Counted from the stretch's first letter, positions 31,101 to 46,100 are shown. The stretch is DNA of 64,000 bases from Heterocephalus glaber (GCF_000247695.1 NW_004624734.1:35897955-35961954), one strand, 5' to 3'. Notes: a model not told the origin generated them from the letters alone. Translations and numbers: made by a program.

Positions 31101-34100
31101 TATTCTAGGGATTGAATTTAGGGCCTCAAGACTTTTTGATACATCTCCTTGTTAAGACTTAATTTCTGAAAGAAAAAAAAGACTTAATTTCTGTCACCAG
31201 ATTATCATAGAAGTATGGAGAGGAAAAGTGGATGTGTTATAGACAAATTTTACAGTATATCAAGCAATTATTATGAATGGATAGGGTAAAAAGGATTCCA
31301 ATTTTTTTTCTGAGATTTAGTATAGAAAAAATATATATATACATATATATATACACACACATTTTTCCCCCATCTTAATACTGGAATTAAACCTATGATC
31401 TTGACACTGAGCTGTATCCCAGCTTTTTTTTTTTTTTGATACAGGTCTTACTAAGTCTCTCAATTGCCCAGGCTGGGCTCAAACTTGTGATCCTGCTGCC
31501 TCCACCTCCCAGAGTGCTGGAATTATAGGTGTGCACCACCACACCTGACATCTTTTAAATTTTGAGGGGAAACTCATCTTGTTTTGCTTAAGGTAAAAGC
31601 ATTCAGGAGAAAAAGATGCGGGGAATGAACAGCCAGATATTTAGGACTACAGAAGAACTTTTTAAAAGTTATTTGGGAAATGTGAGTCCTATAAGAAGAG
31701 AGACATTCATTCATGTTTTATAATGTCACTACAATATGTAGACCGTACTCCATTAAAAATGCAATATACTCAGCAGAAACAGAGTTGAAAAGTGAAGTTA
31801 GCCGTTAACAGAAAGTGAAACTGATTTGACGAATGTTTCTGTTTCCCCAGTACAAATGGAAAACAGCTTCTTCAGTAACTAGTGAGCTTTAGTAAAGGAG
31901 GAAACCCTGAACTATTCAGTACATCCCAGAATCCTACTGATGTTAGCTTATGTTTACTATTTTTGGAGAGAAAAGATTGAATTTTAACGATAAATTTCTG
32001 GGACAGGTATATTTTGTACAAGAAGTTCCTTTTGCTTGCTTTTTGGGGGAAAGAGTAAAAGCCTATGAGAAATGAGGGATTAGCGTGCTAATCAGGAAAT
32101 CCACGGCCTTCTCTGTGGTCCTTCATGTCAGCTGAAAATGGTGCCGTTACAGAGCACCAGTTAGGGGTGGGGAAACAAATTTGTGAAGTTCACTTCGGGA
32201 CCTTTCTGGGCTCTTTGTTTTTTCAGAAATGGCAGTGTATTCAGAAAGGAATGAGTTTGTTTGTCTCTGAGATTAGAATTTACTGTACTCAGAAAATTAT
32301 TGTCTATTTTACCTGGAATCAGTTGCCTGGCAAATGCATGAACTTGGTCTCTGCTTAGTGTTGACAGTGATGACAGAAATTTCAGGGTTAGTTTCTGAGC
32401 ATGCTTGTTTGAGTAAAAGGTGTTTTTATGTTTAAAAGTCTTTATCAAGGTGCTAGTAGTGGTGAAAGAGTTGATCAATGAAGCTAATTTGCTTTTCAGG
32501 TTAAATTTCCTGACCAAGTTACCCTTCCTTTTAAGTGGCTATAATATGATGTCATATTTAGATATTAATGTTCCTTCCCAAGTTGTTCTTGGCACTGAAA
32601 GATAGGAAAAGCCCCAGAAACAAACGTATTCATTAGGTGACAGAATTACATACCAGGCTATGTGCTTCAAGCAGGAGAGATGTTGGGAAATTGAAATTGT
32701 TGTCTTCCTGTTAGGGATCTTATGGAGTAGTCTCGTCCCAGTTGGCCATTATTTCACGTGAATTAAAGTGAATATTTTAAGTTGCTTACAGATTCACTTT
32801 TCTTTACTCTATCTGGTTCTTATCTATCAGAAAGAATAGATATTTTCAGATAGGATTTTGAGGCTTTGTATTTTTGGTGCCTTTAGTGTTTACTAAGAGT
32901 AGCTTAATAATAAGCGACACACTACAGCATCTTCCCTCTTAAAGGCAAACTTTTTGGTTTTTTTTTTGGTCCCGTGTCGGGATTGAACCCGAGGGCTTTG
33001 CACATGTTAGACACACTCATTTTTTTTTTTCCCCCATAATGGGGATTGAACTCAGGACCTTGAGCTTGCAGGGCAGATGGGGGCGCCACTTAGCTAAATC
33101 CCTGGCCGACACCCTCTTTTTTTGGTCTTTTGAGACAGGGTCTCACTATGTGATTCTGGCTGGCCTTAAACTTGCACCATCCTCCTGCCTCAGACTGCGT
33201 AGTAGTTGGGATTATAGGCGTGTACCACCAGACCCAGCATAACCATTAAATTTTGTAAGGGCAGTAAATAGTGGGCAACACAAGTTCCTGTATGCTGAGG
33301 ATTTTCCATATTGAAATTGAGGAGCTTCCCCATTTAGGAGGGATTAATACCTTGCAACCATGGGCATCATTGAATAATGAAGCATTTTATTTCCCCATGC
33401 CGTTTACCCACAATTTGCAGAAAAGTCAGGTGACATGTAATGCCTTCAACAAAGGTGCATTTTTCTGTTCAATGAGTTTGAAAGGAAATAATTTTAAGAG
33501 ATTGCCTTTGGTTCTGAACAGAACTCTAACTTCAGTGGCCTACTGCCAGTTTAATAACTTACTGGACAACAAAATAATATTTGCCTTCATGTAGCCACAC
33601 TCAAGGTACACATACTTGTGAGTGTCAGAGATGGACAAATTGTAAGTGAAGATTTTTATTTTGCTGCCAGTATGGAATGTTTGGTAGAAATAGGCCAAGT
33701 GAAAAAAAACTTGGCAGAGATATCAAAGCTGGAAGCCATTTGGTGCTGTAGTTCTGGTGAGTGTCGATAGGCCACTCTTTGGTATCACATAGCTCCTTAG
33801 TATTTCTGGTTTGTTTGGTTGGGTTTGGTTTTGTTTTGTTTTTGTGATGGGTCTTGCTTTGTAGTCCAGGTTTGCCTTGAACTCACTATGGAGCCCAGGC
33901 TTCCTTCGAACTCCTGGCAATCCTCTTGCCTCAGCCACGGGCATGCAACACCATACCAACTAGCTCCTTAGTATTTCTGTTATTCTGGGATGCCCTAAAG
34001 CAGTGATGTGGAACCTTTCAGAGCTTTCAGTGAAATAAACAGTCCTTTGCAGGGGTAGGTGGGGCATGCCATAGATTCACCACCACTGACAAGGGTTTCT

Positions 34101-37100
34101 GGCAGAAACTTCAAATTCATTGTACTTGAAGAACAAGCAGCCTCTAGCCACTGTTCCTAGAGGACTTGTAGGGGAGCCACTTGGGCCTGCTGAATAGCCC
34201 AAGAAGACCCCTGTTATCTCCTAGAACTATGCCTAATAAATTTAACAAGCATGCTTTGGGTACCTTCGTGTTCATTATCAGATATCCCAGTACAGGTAAG
34301 AGAAAGCTTGCTTATTTGAGTTTTAGTTGTTCAAGATCCAATTATTTTGACTCTAAAAAAAGTTTTGAGTTTGTGGGAGGACCTTAGATATTTTATATAG
34401 TTGTCTCTACCCAGTTTTTCTCACCTTAGATCACTCGGTGTTTTGGTAAAGGGTTGCCAGTGAGAGAAGGTGGTGAATAGGGTAGTGACAAGCCTGCCAA
34501 CCAGGCCTCTGGTTGTTGGAAGTAGGAGGTATCAGACTGGCCTGATCTGTGGTTTGAAGATAATTCCCCAAAGAGAATACTTAGACTTGTTAAAGGGTTT
34601 TCCATTTTTTTGTGTGCTTGTTCAAGCCACTAGCAATATAATTTAATTCAGAGTTACCTGGAGTTAAGTCATGTTCTGCATGTTTTTGACTTGTTCTTAC
34701 AGATGCAGCTTGAGAACCAGAAGAAAGGCATCCTTGCCATTGTTTCAGGGGGCATTAAAATGGACTCCAGTTAGGTGTAAGCTCAGGTGGACATGGCAAC
34801 AGGGATTGGCCTAAGAGTCCACTCTTCTGCTAGTTAAATTGGGCCTGGAACTACCACAGAAATTCCATCCACTATTTTGAGACTGACAGTCCCAGCCCAG
34901 GTTTTCCACCAGGCAGTGGACTGCTGCCTTTCCTTCTTGAGCCAACTTCTCAAACTTGGCTGCTCCCCAGATGAGAAGCTAAGATTTCTGCTGATGGTCT
35001 CCAGCCAAGTTCACTTACAATCCTCTAACCAAAAGACTTACCCGTTTAGTCCCTTCAGGACTCAGTGAATGGGAGGGGGCTGGTGCATTGTGGGCATGTT
35101 TTGGTGTCAGATTGTGCTTAGCTCCATGCCTGTAGGGCAGGACCACGTGAAACCAAGTCCAACTTGATTCTAGCCATTTGAGATTTGTGGGGCTCTCCTA
35201 GATTAAAAAAAAAAGAATTTTATCTGTATTATCGGGAAGGATTGTGGTTAACTCTGGTGTCACTGCTTCTGTGCACAGCTCTTAAGCTGGGAGGAGAGCC
35301 AGGAATCAGGGTGATTTAGTGGATAGGAGTATCATGGACTGCTGCTGGAGACCAAAGTTGGATGATTAATTTGCATGTAAATAGACAGTTTTAGAAAGTA
35401 TATAGCAGACACTGGAGAGACAGATACAGGCCAAGTGTCAGCCTTTAGCCTTCTAAGCTCCTTAGGTATAGTCCCAGCCCTACTTATGTTTATATAGATG
35501 ACAGCATGGAGCTGTAAGTTAGAAAAGAGTAAGCACTTAAAATATGTTTAGCTTCTTAAAGCTATTTCATACTGCTATTAGAAGACATGTACAGTTTTTT
35601 TGCTGTATGTTGTAATGTTACCTTCAACAAGTTTATGATGGGGCTGTAATCAGTATGTCTCAAGCCAGATGGCTTGAATCACTGGTACTACATGAATGAC
35701 TATCCCATTGGGTGTCTTTTTATTAATTGTATTAGTAACAAGACCAATAGAGGTGATTAGATCCATTTGTACCACCAGTGGTACAAGCTGCTGATGGGAC
35801 AGTCAAGCATGTAACCATGTATAAAGTGGTTCAAATTGGGCAGGAATGTGTTATCTTCAGGTTCCAAGCTTGACACCTCTCCAGCCCTATTTCCCCGTAT
35901 TATTACATCATCAAGATAGTTCAGAAAATAATCATTGTACACTGAATTTGACTTGAGATGGGACAGCTTTAGAGGTATCCTAGCTTCTGTTCCCAAAAGA
36001 GTGACATGTTCTGGAGTACCATGGCCATGATGGGAATCGTGTGCCCACTTAGCAAAGCTGTAGATGAGGTGTGTACTTGAAGACCAGGAAGTGACTAGAA
36101 TGATACAGCTGTTTCTAGCCTGCTCTTCCTCTGGAATGACTTGGACTTTAGGATTAGATATGGGAATTTCAAATTGTCTCATTCTCTTGTGTTTTTAGAT
36201 TTTTGTCTGTATAACTTGTCTAGTACAAGGATTCATTGGAGGCAGTGTTAGTCTTGTGCTAAACCAAGCTATTTGCTCTCATTTGCTTCATCTTTTTAAG
36301 ATTCCTGGTGTGATGTCTGGGAGGATTGATTAAAGCCACTTTGCTTTGTCATATACAGACTTACTCTTCAGGCTAGTTCACTGCAGCCTGGTGTATGTAT
36401 TTAAGATAAATTCTCAGTTTATTTTCTCTACTTTCCAGAGTGTAAGTGTGGTGAAGTTCTTCCTTTGGGTTTGTGTTGAATTTAGAGATGTCCTTTTAAT
36501 GTGAACTGCAGAAGCTTCCTTGTGGCACTGCCCAGCACCGTCTTTGACTGGAAGTGCTGCTGTGCCATTCCTGATTTGTTGGCAGTCTTCACCCTCTTCA
36601 GCTGGCTGTTCTTTATGATTCTAATAGGCTAAAGACTTTTGCTTTGGGTATTTATTTATTTATTTATTTATTTATGGTATTTTAAAAACTGCCAAATTAG
36701 CCTGGTATGCAGCAGTACCTGAGGGAATATAGTCAGAAGGTTGTGTGGTTGTCAGAAGGCCTGCCATCTAAGAAGTGCCTTTCTCGCTCAGCCTGTGTGA
36801 GGGAAAGCCATTTGGAGGGTAGCATCTTGGATCTGCTTTAAAAAACAGAAACTCGTAATGCAGTTGGCATCTCTGTTAGAACTGTCATAATGATCTCAGA
36901 TTCATGCAACCAGGTTTTCCAGAGGTTTCAGTTTCTCTTAAATGATTTGATGAGAGGATGAAATTAGTGCCTCTTAGCAGGCTTGGAGAAAAGAGTACAT
37001 CACCAGTGGCTTTTACATGGAGAGAAGCATTGCACTAGTGACTCACCCCTCCTGCTCCTCCCAGTCTCTTACAGTGAGGGTGATCACATCTTAGGAAGAG

Positions 37101-40100
37101 GCTCAGTGGAGCTTTTTCTAATCAATTCCCAACCACGGACTGGCAGCTGTTACATAATTAAGTTGGGGACACTGATGTTACAGGAGGGTCATGCTTTGTG
37201 CCTATGAATAACTTTTGATTTTACTTATGCATGAGCTAGATGCATCGAGCTACTTCGGGTATTCCTGTCGCAAGCCTTGCTCACCCCTTTCTCCCCCTTT
37301 AGCAGAGCCTAATTCTGGAGACTCCCACCTGGACAGTCTTTCCAGTCTGCTCAGCAGGGACAGCGCTGACACCACGTCCTTCCAGGCTATACTCCACCCA
37401 CCTTGGACCAAGCCAAAGGAGTGACATTCCTAATATACACTTTCTCCCTTTCTTCTAGGCTGACAAACGGGCTCATCATAATGCACTGGAACGAAAACGT
37501 AGGGACCACATCAAAGACAGCTTTCACAGTTTGCGAGACTCAGTCCCATCACTCCAAGGAGAGAAGGTGAGTTTATGGAGGAAGCCACTTGGCCACTACT
37601 GGCTTTGAACTTGTTATGGAGCTTAGCAGGACATTCACCTGTCAGGAAAGAAATACAGTCAGGGGTATTCAGATGGAATGATTCCGTTATTTTTTGATTC
37701 TCTGGAATCATCACACAGCTTATTTACTTTTATTTATCCTTGGCAAAAATATGTCAGATGTAATGTAGCTCTTTGTAAGACATTGGTAGGAGAGTTGTTT
37801 CAAAATTGCTATACGGAGTATATTAAGACATTGTTATAACTATACACTGTAGTATAGAGCATAGCCCATAGTTAGTTTGGCATCTCACTGAAAATTCCCA
37901 AAGTCAGTGATTCCCTAGATCACCATAAGAATTTCTTGTATACAGTCCAGAGTTCAGTACTGACTGTAAATAAAGGCTTCCAGGTATGTCTGTAAACCCA
38001 TCTGGGCGTCACTTTCCAGCTCTAGCCATTCTTTCCAAGATGTGTAAAGAGCACTTCAAGCATTGGAACAAAATATTTGAGTAAAGAGACAACATTCATA
38101 AAAGTAGAAGGAAAAAAATAATCACTCCCTCTCCCTCACCTCTGCACTGGTAGCCTTCACTAGCATTTTCCCCGGGGCGTGGGTGCCAGCTGTTTCCACA
38201 TTCAAAAAACTGAGTTAAAAAACTGAATGAAAGCTTGTGAGTTAGGCTCATTCCTTGAAATTTGGGGAAAACATCTGTTTGCACAGTTCCATCCTTGACA
38301 CTGTGTAGCTGGCTACTCTATAACCTTTCAGTGAACTAAGTGGCAAACTGGGAAGAAATGATATATTTTTTTGAGGGTCAGTGACCCGGTGTTTAACAAA
38401 ACAGCTTTTTTGGGCTGGAGGGAGCGCAGTAGTAGAGTGTCTGCTTAGCACATGCAAACCCCGGGTTTGCTCTCCAGAAGCACACACAGAATTATAATAA
38501 TTTTTAAAAATAGAGAATGAAAAGAAAGAGCTATTTTTTTAGGAACAGTATTTGACATAGGTGTACTTTTGAGTGGCTCCTCTGATTTAACTCTGGTAGG
38601 GGTCCTGGGTTTATTTATCCAAAATCAAATTTGGAAACATTATGATTTATTTTGTTTATATTTTGGTAAGTCATGTGCTTTGTACTTTAAGGTGTGGCTT
38701 TACATGTGACTAAAGAATGGGGTAGGTCTGACGTTTATGAAAAAAGCTAATGCGTAGTATTTGATTTAATGGTCTTGAACTAAAGTACTTACCTGGAGTA
38801 ACATGCAAATACCACAAGAAATTTTTATGGCTGGGGAGACTCACCCTTTTAGTCATAGTACACATGTGCAAAAGGTTGTCTTGTGCTTATCTGAGCTATC
38901 AACAATCAGTGCTTATGCCTGTACCGTGATATCAGTTAATGTCACTTCCATGAGCTACACAGACAGCAGCTGCCATCTCCTGATCCCACATCTAATCAGG
39001 AGTGGTGCCACAGCAGTGGTCTTGGGGGGTTGCTGTGGACCACCTACATTAGAATGACTGCCAGACCACCTTCCTGGAGACAAGCTGGGCACCTATGACC
39101 AACAGTCGGGCATTCTTAAGTTTGAAAACACTGTGAAAGAGTTAGGTCACAGGCCACAACTATTCTTCCTGATCTAGCCTATTTTACATTGCCATAACAT
39201 TCATCCTTAAGTATTTGTAATCTCATTATCCTAAATCCTGTTGTTTTCCTTTAAGAAAGCTGAAGGCAGGGCCAGGGATTTAGCACAGTGGTTCTGCTGC
39301 CTGCTCCACAAGCATAAGGACCCAAGTTCAATCCCCGGTACCAAAAAAAAAAGAGAAAGCTGAAGGCTTGAATTTGGTAGCCTTACAAATGGAATAGTTT
39401 CATTTGTTGTGGTCTTCTCACTTAGTCCATAATGATTCCTGAGGTCTGTTACATGCTCGGCACTGTCCTAGATACTGGGCATACGGGGTGGGGGGGTTGT
39501 CTCTTATTCTGATGAGGAGGTGATAGAAAATGAGGCGATGAAAATATAGCCAGGCGTGACAGCACACACGACTGTGTGGCTGAGGTTGGAGGTTTACGGT
39601 ATGGAGCCTCGCCTAAACAACCTAGAGAAATGTTGTCTTAAAAAATAAAAAAAGTGCTGGGGATGTAGCACAGTGTAAAGGCCCTGGGTTCAATCCCCAG
39701 TACTGCAAAAGAAGAAAAAAAAAATTTTTTAAGAAAAAATATATATTCACATACTGTGTCAGATAAGAGCTATGAAGGAAAATTAAACTAAGAAGGAAGG
39801 GTTCCAGTTTTTAGTTAGGGCATACAGGAAAAGTCGCACTGGCAAGGTGGCATTTGAGCAAAGTCAAAGGAAGCGAAGCAAAGAATAGTGATAAGTGACT
39901 CAGGCAGGGGAAAGCAAGTGGAATAGCATACCTGAGGCAGGGACTGGGAATCTTCCTGGGCCAGTGAGGAAATGTGGAGGCCAGAGTAGCTGAAGGAATG
40001 AGGGGATGAGAGCAGGAGATACTGTCAGGTCACACTTTCTATCCAGGGGAACTAGATTTGATGGAGCCAATTAGCAAAGCCCCAGTCTGAGAATTTTTTA

Positions 40101-43100
40101 AATGCCATTGTAATTTCAGAGCCCCGTTCTATATGCCGTTAGCTTTGGTTGAGCCTGACCCCTTCATCATTCTCTGCCAGCAGTTTCACAAGTGAAGTGA
40201 GTGTAAAGGAAGCCTTAGTCTCTCAGGCTTGCGTTATAGCTACATGTTGCAGTTTTTTAAAAATGTGGTGTGTGAACCAAAGGAAATTGACTCATTCTTG
40301 ATCTGGATTGCACTAATTAAGGTGGGGACATTTTGTAAACAGTTAGGAAATGATTATTTTACCATGTGAGTTTTAGGGAGCTTAGCTCAGATTCTTGAAG
40401 GGAAAGCCTTTGATTGAATCTTTTCTTTCATTCATGTTCCAATCTCTTTTGATTTGAGCATCTCTGTGTTCCAGGTTGGATCATACGTGTCCTAAGCCTC
40501 TTTGTTTTTTAAAGAGAAGTCAATATTGATTGAATTGGATCTTAACCAAGGGTAGAGGATCCTAACTAAGAAAAACAAAAGCAAGAAACTTTTTTTTTTG
40601 AGGCAGGGTTTCCCTTTGTAGCCCAGGCTGGCCTGAACTCAAGGCGATCCTCCTGCCTCAGCCTTCCGAGTGCTGGGATTACAGGCGTGTGCCACCATGC
40701 TTGGCTAGAAACTTTGAATGTGAGATCCAAACTCTTATTTGTTTGCTATAGTTCTAATATAAATATTAGAAAGAACACTCACTTTTTGCACCTAATGTCT
40801 GTATTGCAGTGTAAAGTGAAATCCACACAGCAGGTCTGTGAAGTATACTATAGTATATTTGGATAATCGCTGCTGCTGCTCCTGATGATGGAATTATTAG
40901 AGATAAGGAAGCAGCACAAGATCATGGCCCAGTCTGTAGCAAAGTGCACTAGAACTTGGGGCTGTAGCTGCCAAGTTCCATCTTTCCACCACACCACAGA
41001 CAATGTAAGGATATTTTAAAGAAACCTTAATCTATTCATTATCTTCAGAGCTTCCCCAAGGTAGAGCCATTAATCTTGGCATTATGTCATACTAGGGCCA
41101 CAATGAAAATACTACAGAGTGGCATATGTAGGTAACCCTGAAGGGAAGGGTTGCGAGTCATTTAAAGTCTGTAAATTCTGAGTCCACATAGCTGCCCTGA
41201 GCCCTAGAAAATATCCTTAGAGTTGGTGGTCCATTTGGAATTTGTCTTTGGTCTCAGGGTTAGCAAGTGGACGTTTGAGCTCTGTTGTTTTGAGTTGTTT
41301 GTGTCTCTTAAAGTTTTCAGCTGGACATGGAACCTACTGGGAAAGATGAGATTGAAATAGAGCCATCAGGTAGCCAACCAGAGTAATAGAGCCATGGGTA
41401 AGATCTACTTTGGTCTGATTTTTTTTAATAGGGAGAGAGTAACAGCAATTATTCTTTGTTTTAAGGGTCTTTAGTTAGTACTAGGGAGTGTTAATGGTTT
41501 ACTGGCTTTGAGTTCTGTGTTTATGTGGGTGGCAAGACTTGGTGGTCAGCTTGTCAGTTGGCTTTTATCTAGAAGTATAATTCTGTCCACCCCGTAAGTT
41601 AGGCCCAGTACCCATGCCAAATCATTTATGTTAACATTAGCAGTAGAGTTATTTTCACCATTGCCATTTGCAGCTAAACAGCAGTTTACAGTGATTTCTC
41701 ATTTTTAAAGTCTCTTCCTAAATGCCTGTTTGTCATACATATTGCTCTCTTAGAACAGTTGTGCTCTGGATATTTCCCTGTTGTGTAGAAAATAGAATAT
41801 AAGCCACTTAGAGCCATGTAGAAAATAGAATATAAGCCACAGGTGAATATAAAGAAAAGCAGGATTTCTTCTAGTCAGTGTTGGTCAGATGGTCTGGGCT
41901 CTGGTGTAGGACTGTCGAGGGCACTGCTGTGGTCAGTCCCACTGGTACGTGGCAGGCTCTCAGTCCACAGTGGTGAAGATGGGTAACAGCGGCTTGCTCA
42001 GCCCTTTGAGGACAAAACAGTAACAGTGAAGTCAGCTCCTGTGTAAGTAAGGTACTCATGATACCTCTAGAGGCTTAAGGACCTAATAGATGGTGTTTAC
42101 TCTTGAGGGTCTTGCTCTCTTGCTAGGAAAGAGGATTGAACCTAATAATTAGCAATAATAAACATCAAATGGAGGTTAAAATACTGAGTGAATCTTGGTT
42201 TCATTTCCATTGAAGTCTGTTTCTACTCACTGATGAATGCTGAAACCAAATAGTTTCCTTAGGTAATGTGATAAGGCCCCTTCCAAATACTGGGGGCAGA
42301 ACCCAAGGTCTTTACACTGAGCTACATCCCCCGCCCATTTATTTAGTTAGGGTCTTGCTAAGTTGCCAAGGTGGAAGTCCAATTTGGGATCCTCTTGCCT
42401 CAGCCTCCCAAGAGTGCTATGATTACAGGTATGTACCACCTGTTCTAGCTAGAATATGATCATTTGTTTTGTTTTGTTTTGTTTTGAGACAGAGTCTCAC
42501 TATGTAGTCCAGTTCAAGCTGTCCTTGAACTCACTATGTAGCCCAGGCTGGCCTCAAACTCTCAGCAATCCTCCTGCCTTATCCTCCTGAGTGGTGGATT
42601 ATAGGCTTTCACCACCACGCCCAGCTAGAATGTGATCATTCTTAAGGTCAAAAGCTCTTGTAACATTTAACTAGTATGATTTTACATAGAATTACCATGA
42701 AGGCAGGGAACATGTTTCCTGTTATTTTCTTCCTTCAGTGCCTGGCACACTAGGGAGTACAGTGAATATTTATTAAACTGAAGGCAGGAGACTCCTTGCT
42801 TACCCTGGCCCCTTTATATTGGGAAATGGTTCCCTCTTGTGGAAGTTCATTCAGCAACACTCTCTATGTCATATCTGGGCTCCTGGAGTGCTTGTCTTTG
42901 AAATGAAATATAAATCACAGCCCTCTCCATTTTTTTTTTGCCTTATTACTCAGGTTATTACCTGTCCAAACTCCAATTGCAGCTGTTAGCATCTTCTTAA
43001 ATTGCTGCTTATAGCTGCTAAGTCTTCCTTATGCTGCAGGTTCTACAACTGTATTTATTTCATTCCTTATAAACTGTATGCGTGTCTTGCCAAAAATTTC

Positions 43101-46100
43101 CAAGGGCTTTTCATTGCCCAAATTCCTTGTTCTCTAAGGAACCCATCTTAGCTTCGCATTTTTTCTTCTCTCCTATAGTTAATTATGGAAGGCTCTTTGC
43201 CTCCCTGATCTCCCAGAAATGTTGTTTTCTGAGTTCTGTCCTCAAGATCCAACTCTGACCTTGTCGCCTAGATGTAGCTGGGTCTCAAATTGAAGAGAGC
43301 CACTCAAGGCCCCTGTCCTGGGCACTTCCTCCTGCCTTTTCTCCCCTTCTCCCCACTGGCCTCCACCTTCTCTCTCAAGGCTCATTTCAGACACTTCCCT
43401 CCAGTACAAGCATAATCCCTTTAGTCCTTTGTGGACCTTCTGTACCTTATCGCTTAATGGAAGGTGATTTTTCCAGAAGGCAGAAACTTCTTAATCATCC
43501 TCCTCCCAGGAGGACCAGACAGGAAGGAGACTGTACTTAATCTCTTTTGCATCTTGGGAATTTGGAAGGGTACAGATTGATTACTGGGCCTTCCCTTTAG
43601 CATTTCTTTTTTTCTATTGTCCAAGAACAGAGTTGTATAAACTCCAGAAAATGGGAAGAAAAGAACATAAGTTCCCCTTGTCTGTTCCTTTAACACAGGT
43701 ACAACCTCCCCTTGTCCTAAAATCCTTTGACAAGCATGGCCCAGTAGAAATTTAATGTGGCCATAGTGCATTTTACATAGTTTAGGTTTTTAAAAAATTT
43801 TATCCCATTCCTCCAAGTCCCCTCTCCCTATGTACAAAAGCTTTGTTTCCATTTTTTTCCTTCTATTTTCATGTCACTTCTTTCTTTTTTCCCTCTAGTT
43901 TAGTTTGAATACAATTAAACTTTCTACAAGATAGTAAAAAATTAAAAGTAACAGGTGAAATTAATTTTAATAGTAATTAAATATTAAAAAGTAAATATAA
44001 CTTCAATTTGAAATTACTTTCTTGGCATTAAGTCTTAATAACCTGGTTTGAAGCTGGGTGTGGTGGCACATACCTGTGATAACCAGCATTTGGGAAGCTG
44101 AGGCAAGAGGATCTCAAGTTTCAGGCTAGCCTGAACTGCATGGCAAGACCCTGTCTCAAAAAACAAATAAAACCTTTTGTGTATTACATACTTAGAGCAC
44201 ATCTCAGCTCGGAATAATCACGTTTCAAATGCTTGTTAGTAGGCCTGTAATCCCAGTACTTGGGAAGCTGGGGCAGGAGGAGTGCCATGAGTTTGAGGCC
44301 AACCTGGACTACATAGTGAGACCCTGTCTCAACCCCCCAAAAAATTTTTTTTAAATTAAGTGCTGATCTGGGGATTTAGCTCAGTGGTGCTACTGCCTGC
44401 CTCGAAAGTGCAAGGTCCTGAGTTTGATCCCCAGTTCTAAAAAGAAAAACTCAAGTGCTTATTAGTCACATAGCTAGTACATATTGCAGTCGTAAGAAAC
44501 AGTCTCCCACTTAACCTTCCACTTCAGTGGGACTGAAATTGAGCACCACCTTAAAGTGGATGGTGAAACAAAATTTGCCTCTTTTTTCTCCAAAAAAGCT
44601 ACTGTTAATATTTAACCCATGGAATTATTGATAGTCTAAGAGGCAAGGAAATGTGATATTATCGTTTCAGTTACTCCTTTTGGTCTCTTCATATGCACAC
44701 TTTCCATAGCTTTCTGCTTTTACATGGTATCATGCTTTTTTCCCAAGCAGCGTAGCTTTTGGGTTTTTTGGGGGGTGGGGGGTTGAGACAGGGTCTCATC
44801 ATGTAGTTCAGGCTGCCCTTGAACTCACTGTGTAGCCTAGGCTGGGCTCTAACCTGTGGCACTCCTCCTGCTGCAACCTCCCAAGTGCTAGGATTATAGG
44901 TGTGCACCACCATGCCTGGCTCCAAATAGTGTAGCATTTATATTTAGTTAATTAGGCTGTTTTTGTTGATGGCTTTGGGTTGTGTCCAAATTTAAATTTT
45001 ATAAATAATGTAGTTATGAACATCGTGCTGCATGGGCTATTTCCATAGACAGGAATCCCAGGAGCTGGATCTGGGTCAAGGGTATAAGCATCTGGCTTTT
45101 TGCTGTATATTGATTGCTAAAATGCTTTTCAGGAGGATTATTTTCATACCCTCGTTCTTTCATTTCTTTCTCAAGCAAATTCTCAAGACAGTCATTTGGT
45201 AGTGTTTTGAGAGTCCAATTTTCACCATAACTGAGGTTTTGTTTTTTAGGGGGCGACTAATGTAATAGGCAAAAGAGGCCGGGGATTTAGCTCAGTGGTT
45301 TCATCACCTGCTGCGCAAGTGCAAGGACCTGAGTTCGATCCCCAGTACAAGNNNNNNNNNNNNNNNNNNNNNNNNNNNNNNNNNNNNNNNNNNNNNNNNN
45401 NNNNNNNNNNNNNNNNNNNNNNNNNNNNNNNNNNNNNNNNNNNNNNNNNNNNNNNNNNNNNNNNNNNNNNNNNNNNAAAAAAAAAAGTATAGGTAGTGTA
45501 ATCATATAATTTTGGGCTGGGGATTTAGCTCAGTGGTTCCGGCACCTGCCTCACAAGCACCAAGGTCCTGTGTTTGATCCCTGGTACAAAAAAAAAAAAG
45601 CTATTAATTGCAAAAGATAGTCATTGCTCTTGTATTTTATTATTCGTGAGAAGTGCTTTTTCATGTTTAATAGTTCTCTCTCTTTGGAGGACTGTGTGCT
45701 CCCGTCCTGCACCATCACAGTTTGATGGCGAAGTGCCATACCTTTGTTTCAGGCTGCAAGAAAAAAATAACAAGGTTTCATGTGGCACGGATTTGCATAT
45801 TGTAATCTCAGCACTCTGGGAGGCTAAGGCAGGAGGATCATAAATTCAAGCCCAGCATGGACAACTTAGGAAGGCCTTGTCCCAAAATAAAAAGGGTCAG
45901 TAGAATGGTCTTGCATCTGGGACTGGTGGGCCTGTAAGTAGAAAGCATTCAAGGGGCCTCATCACTTTCCAGCCTCTCTGGTTGGCATTGATGAGAGTCC
46001 ATTTTTTAATGAGCTAGTTTAACAGGGACCCAAATTTATTGTGTAAATTTGTTAACTTCTGTTTTCAGAAGGTGGTTTATTTTTGTCCACCCCACTGCTT

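Larger units (their letters stand above)
28896..37458 (+). other. MAX: MAX intron 2 (8.6 kb)
   Basis: GT-AG intron. SINEs cluster between about 29.9 and 34.0 kb. From 34089 to the exon only a short TTTA tract at 36651-36676 interrupts unique sequence. Open frames within are short and unspliced. Confidence 0.9.

Noticed and set aside
35757..36182. 141-codon minus-strand open frame in MAX intron 2
   Set aside because: No domain, intronic and antisense, and no splice-flanked partner; compatible with chance in unique DNA.
45287..45505. Open frames crossing 45352-45476
   Set aside because: They consist mostly of unresolved bases in the assembly gap.
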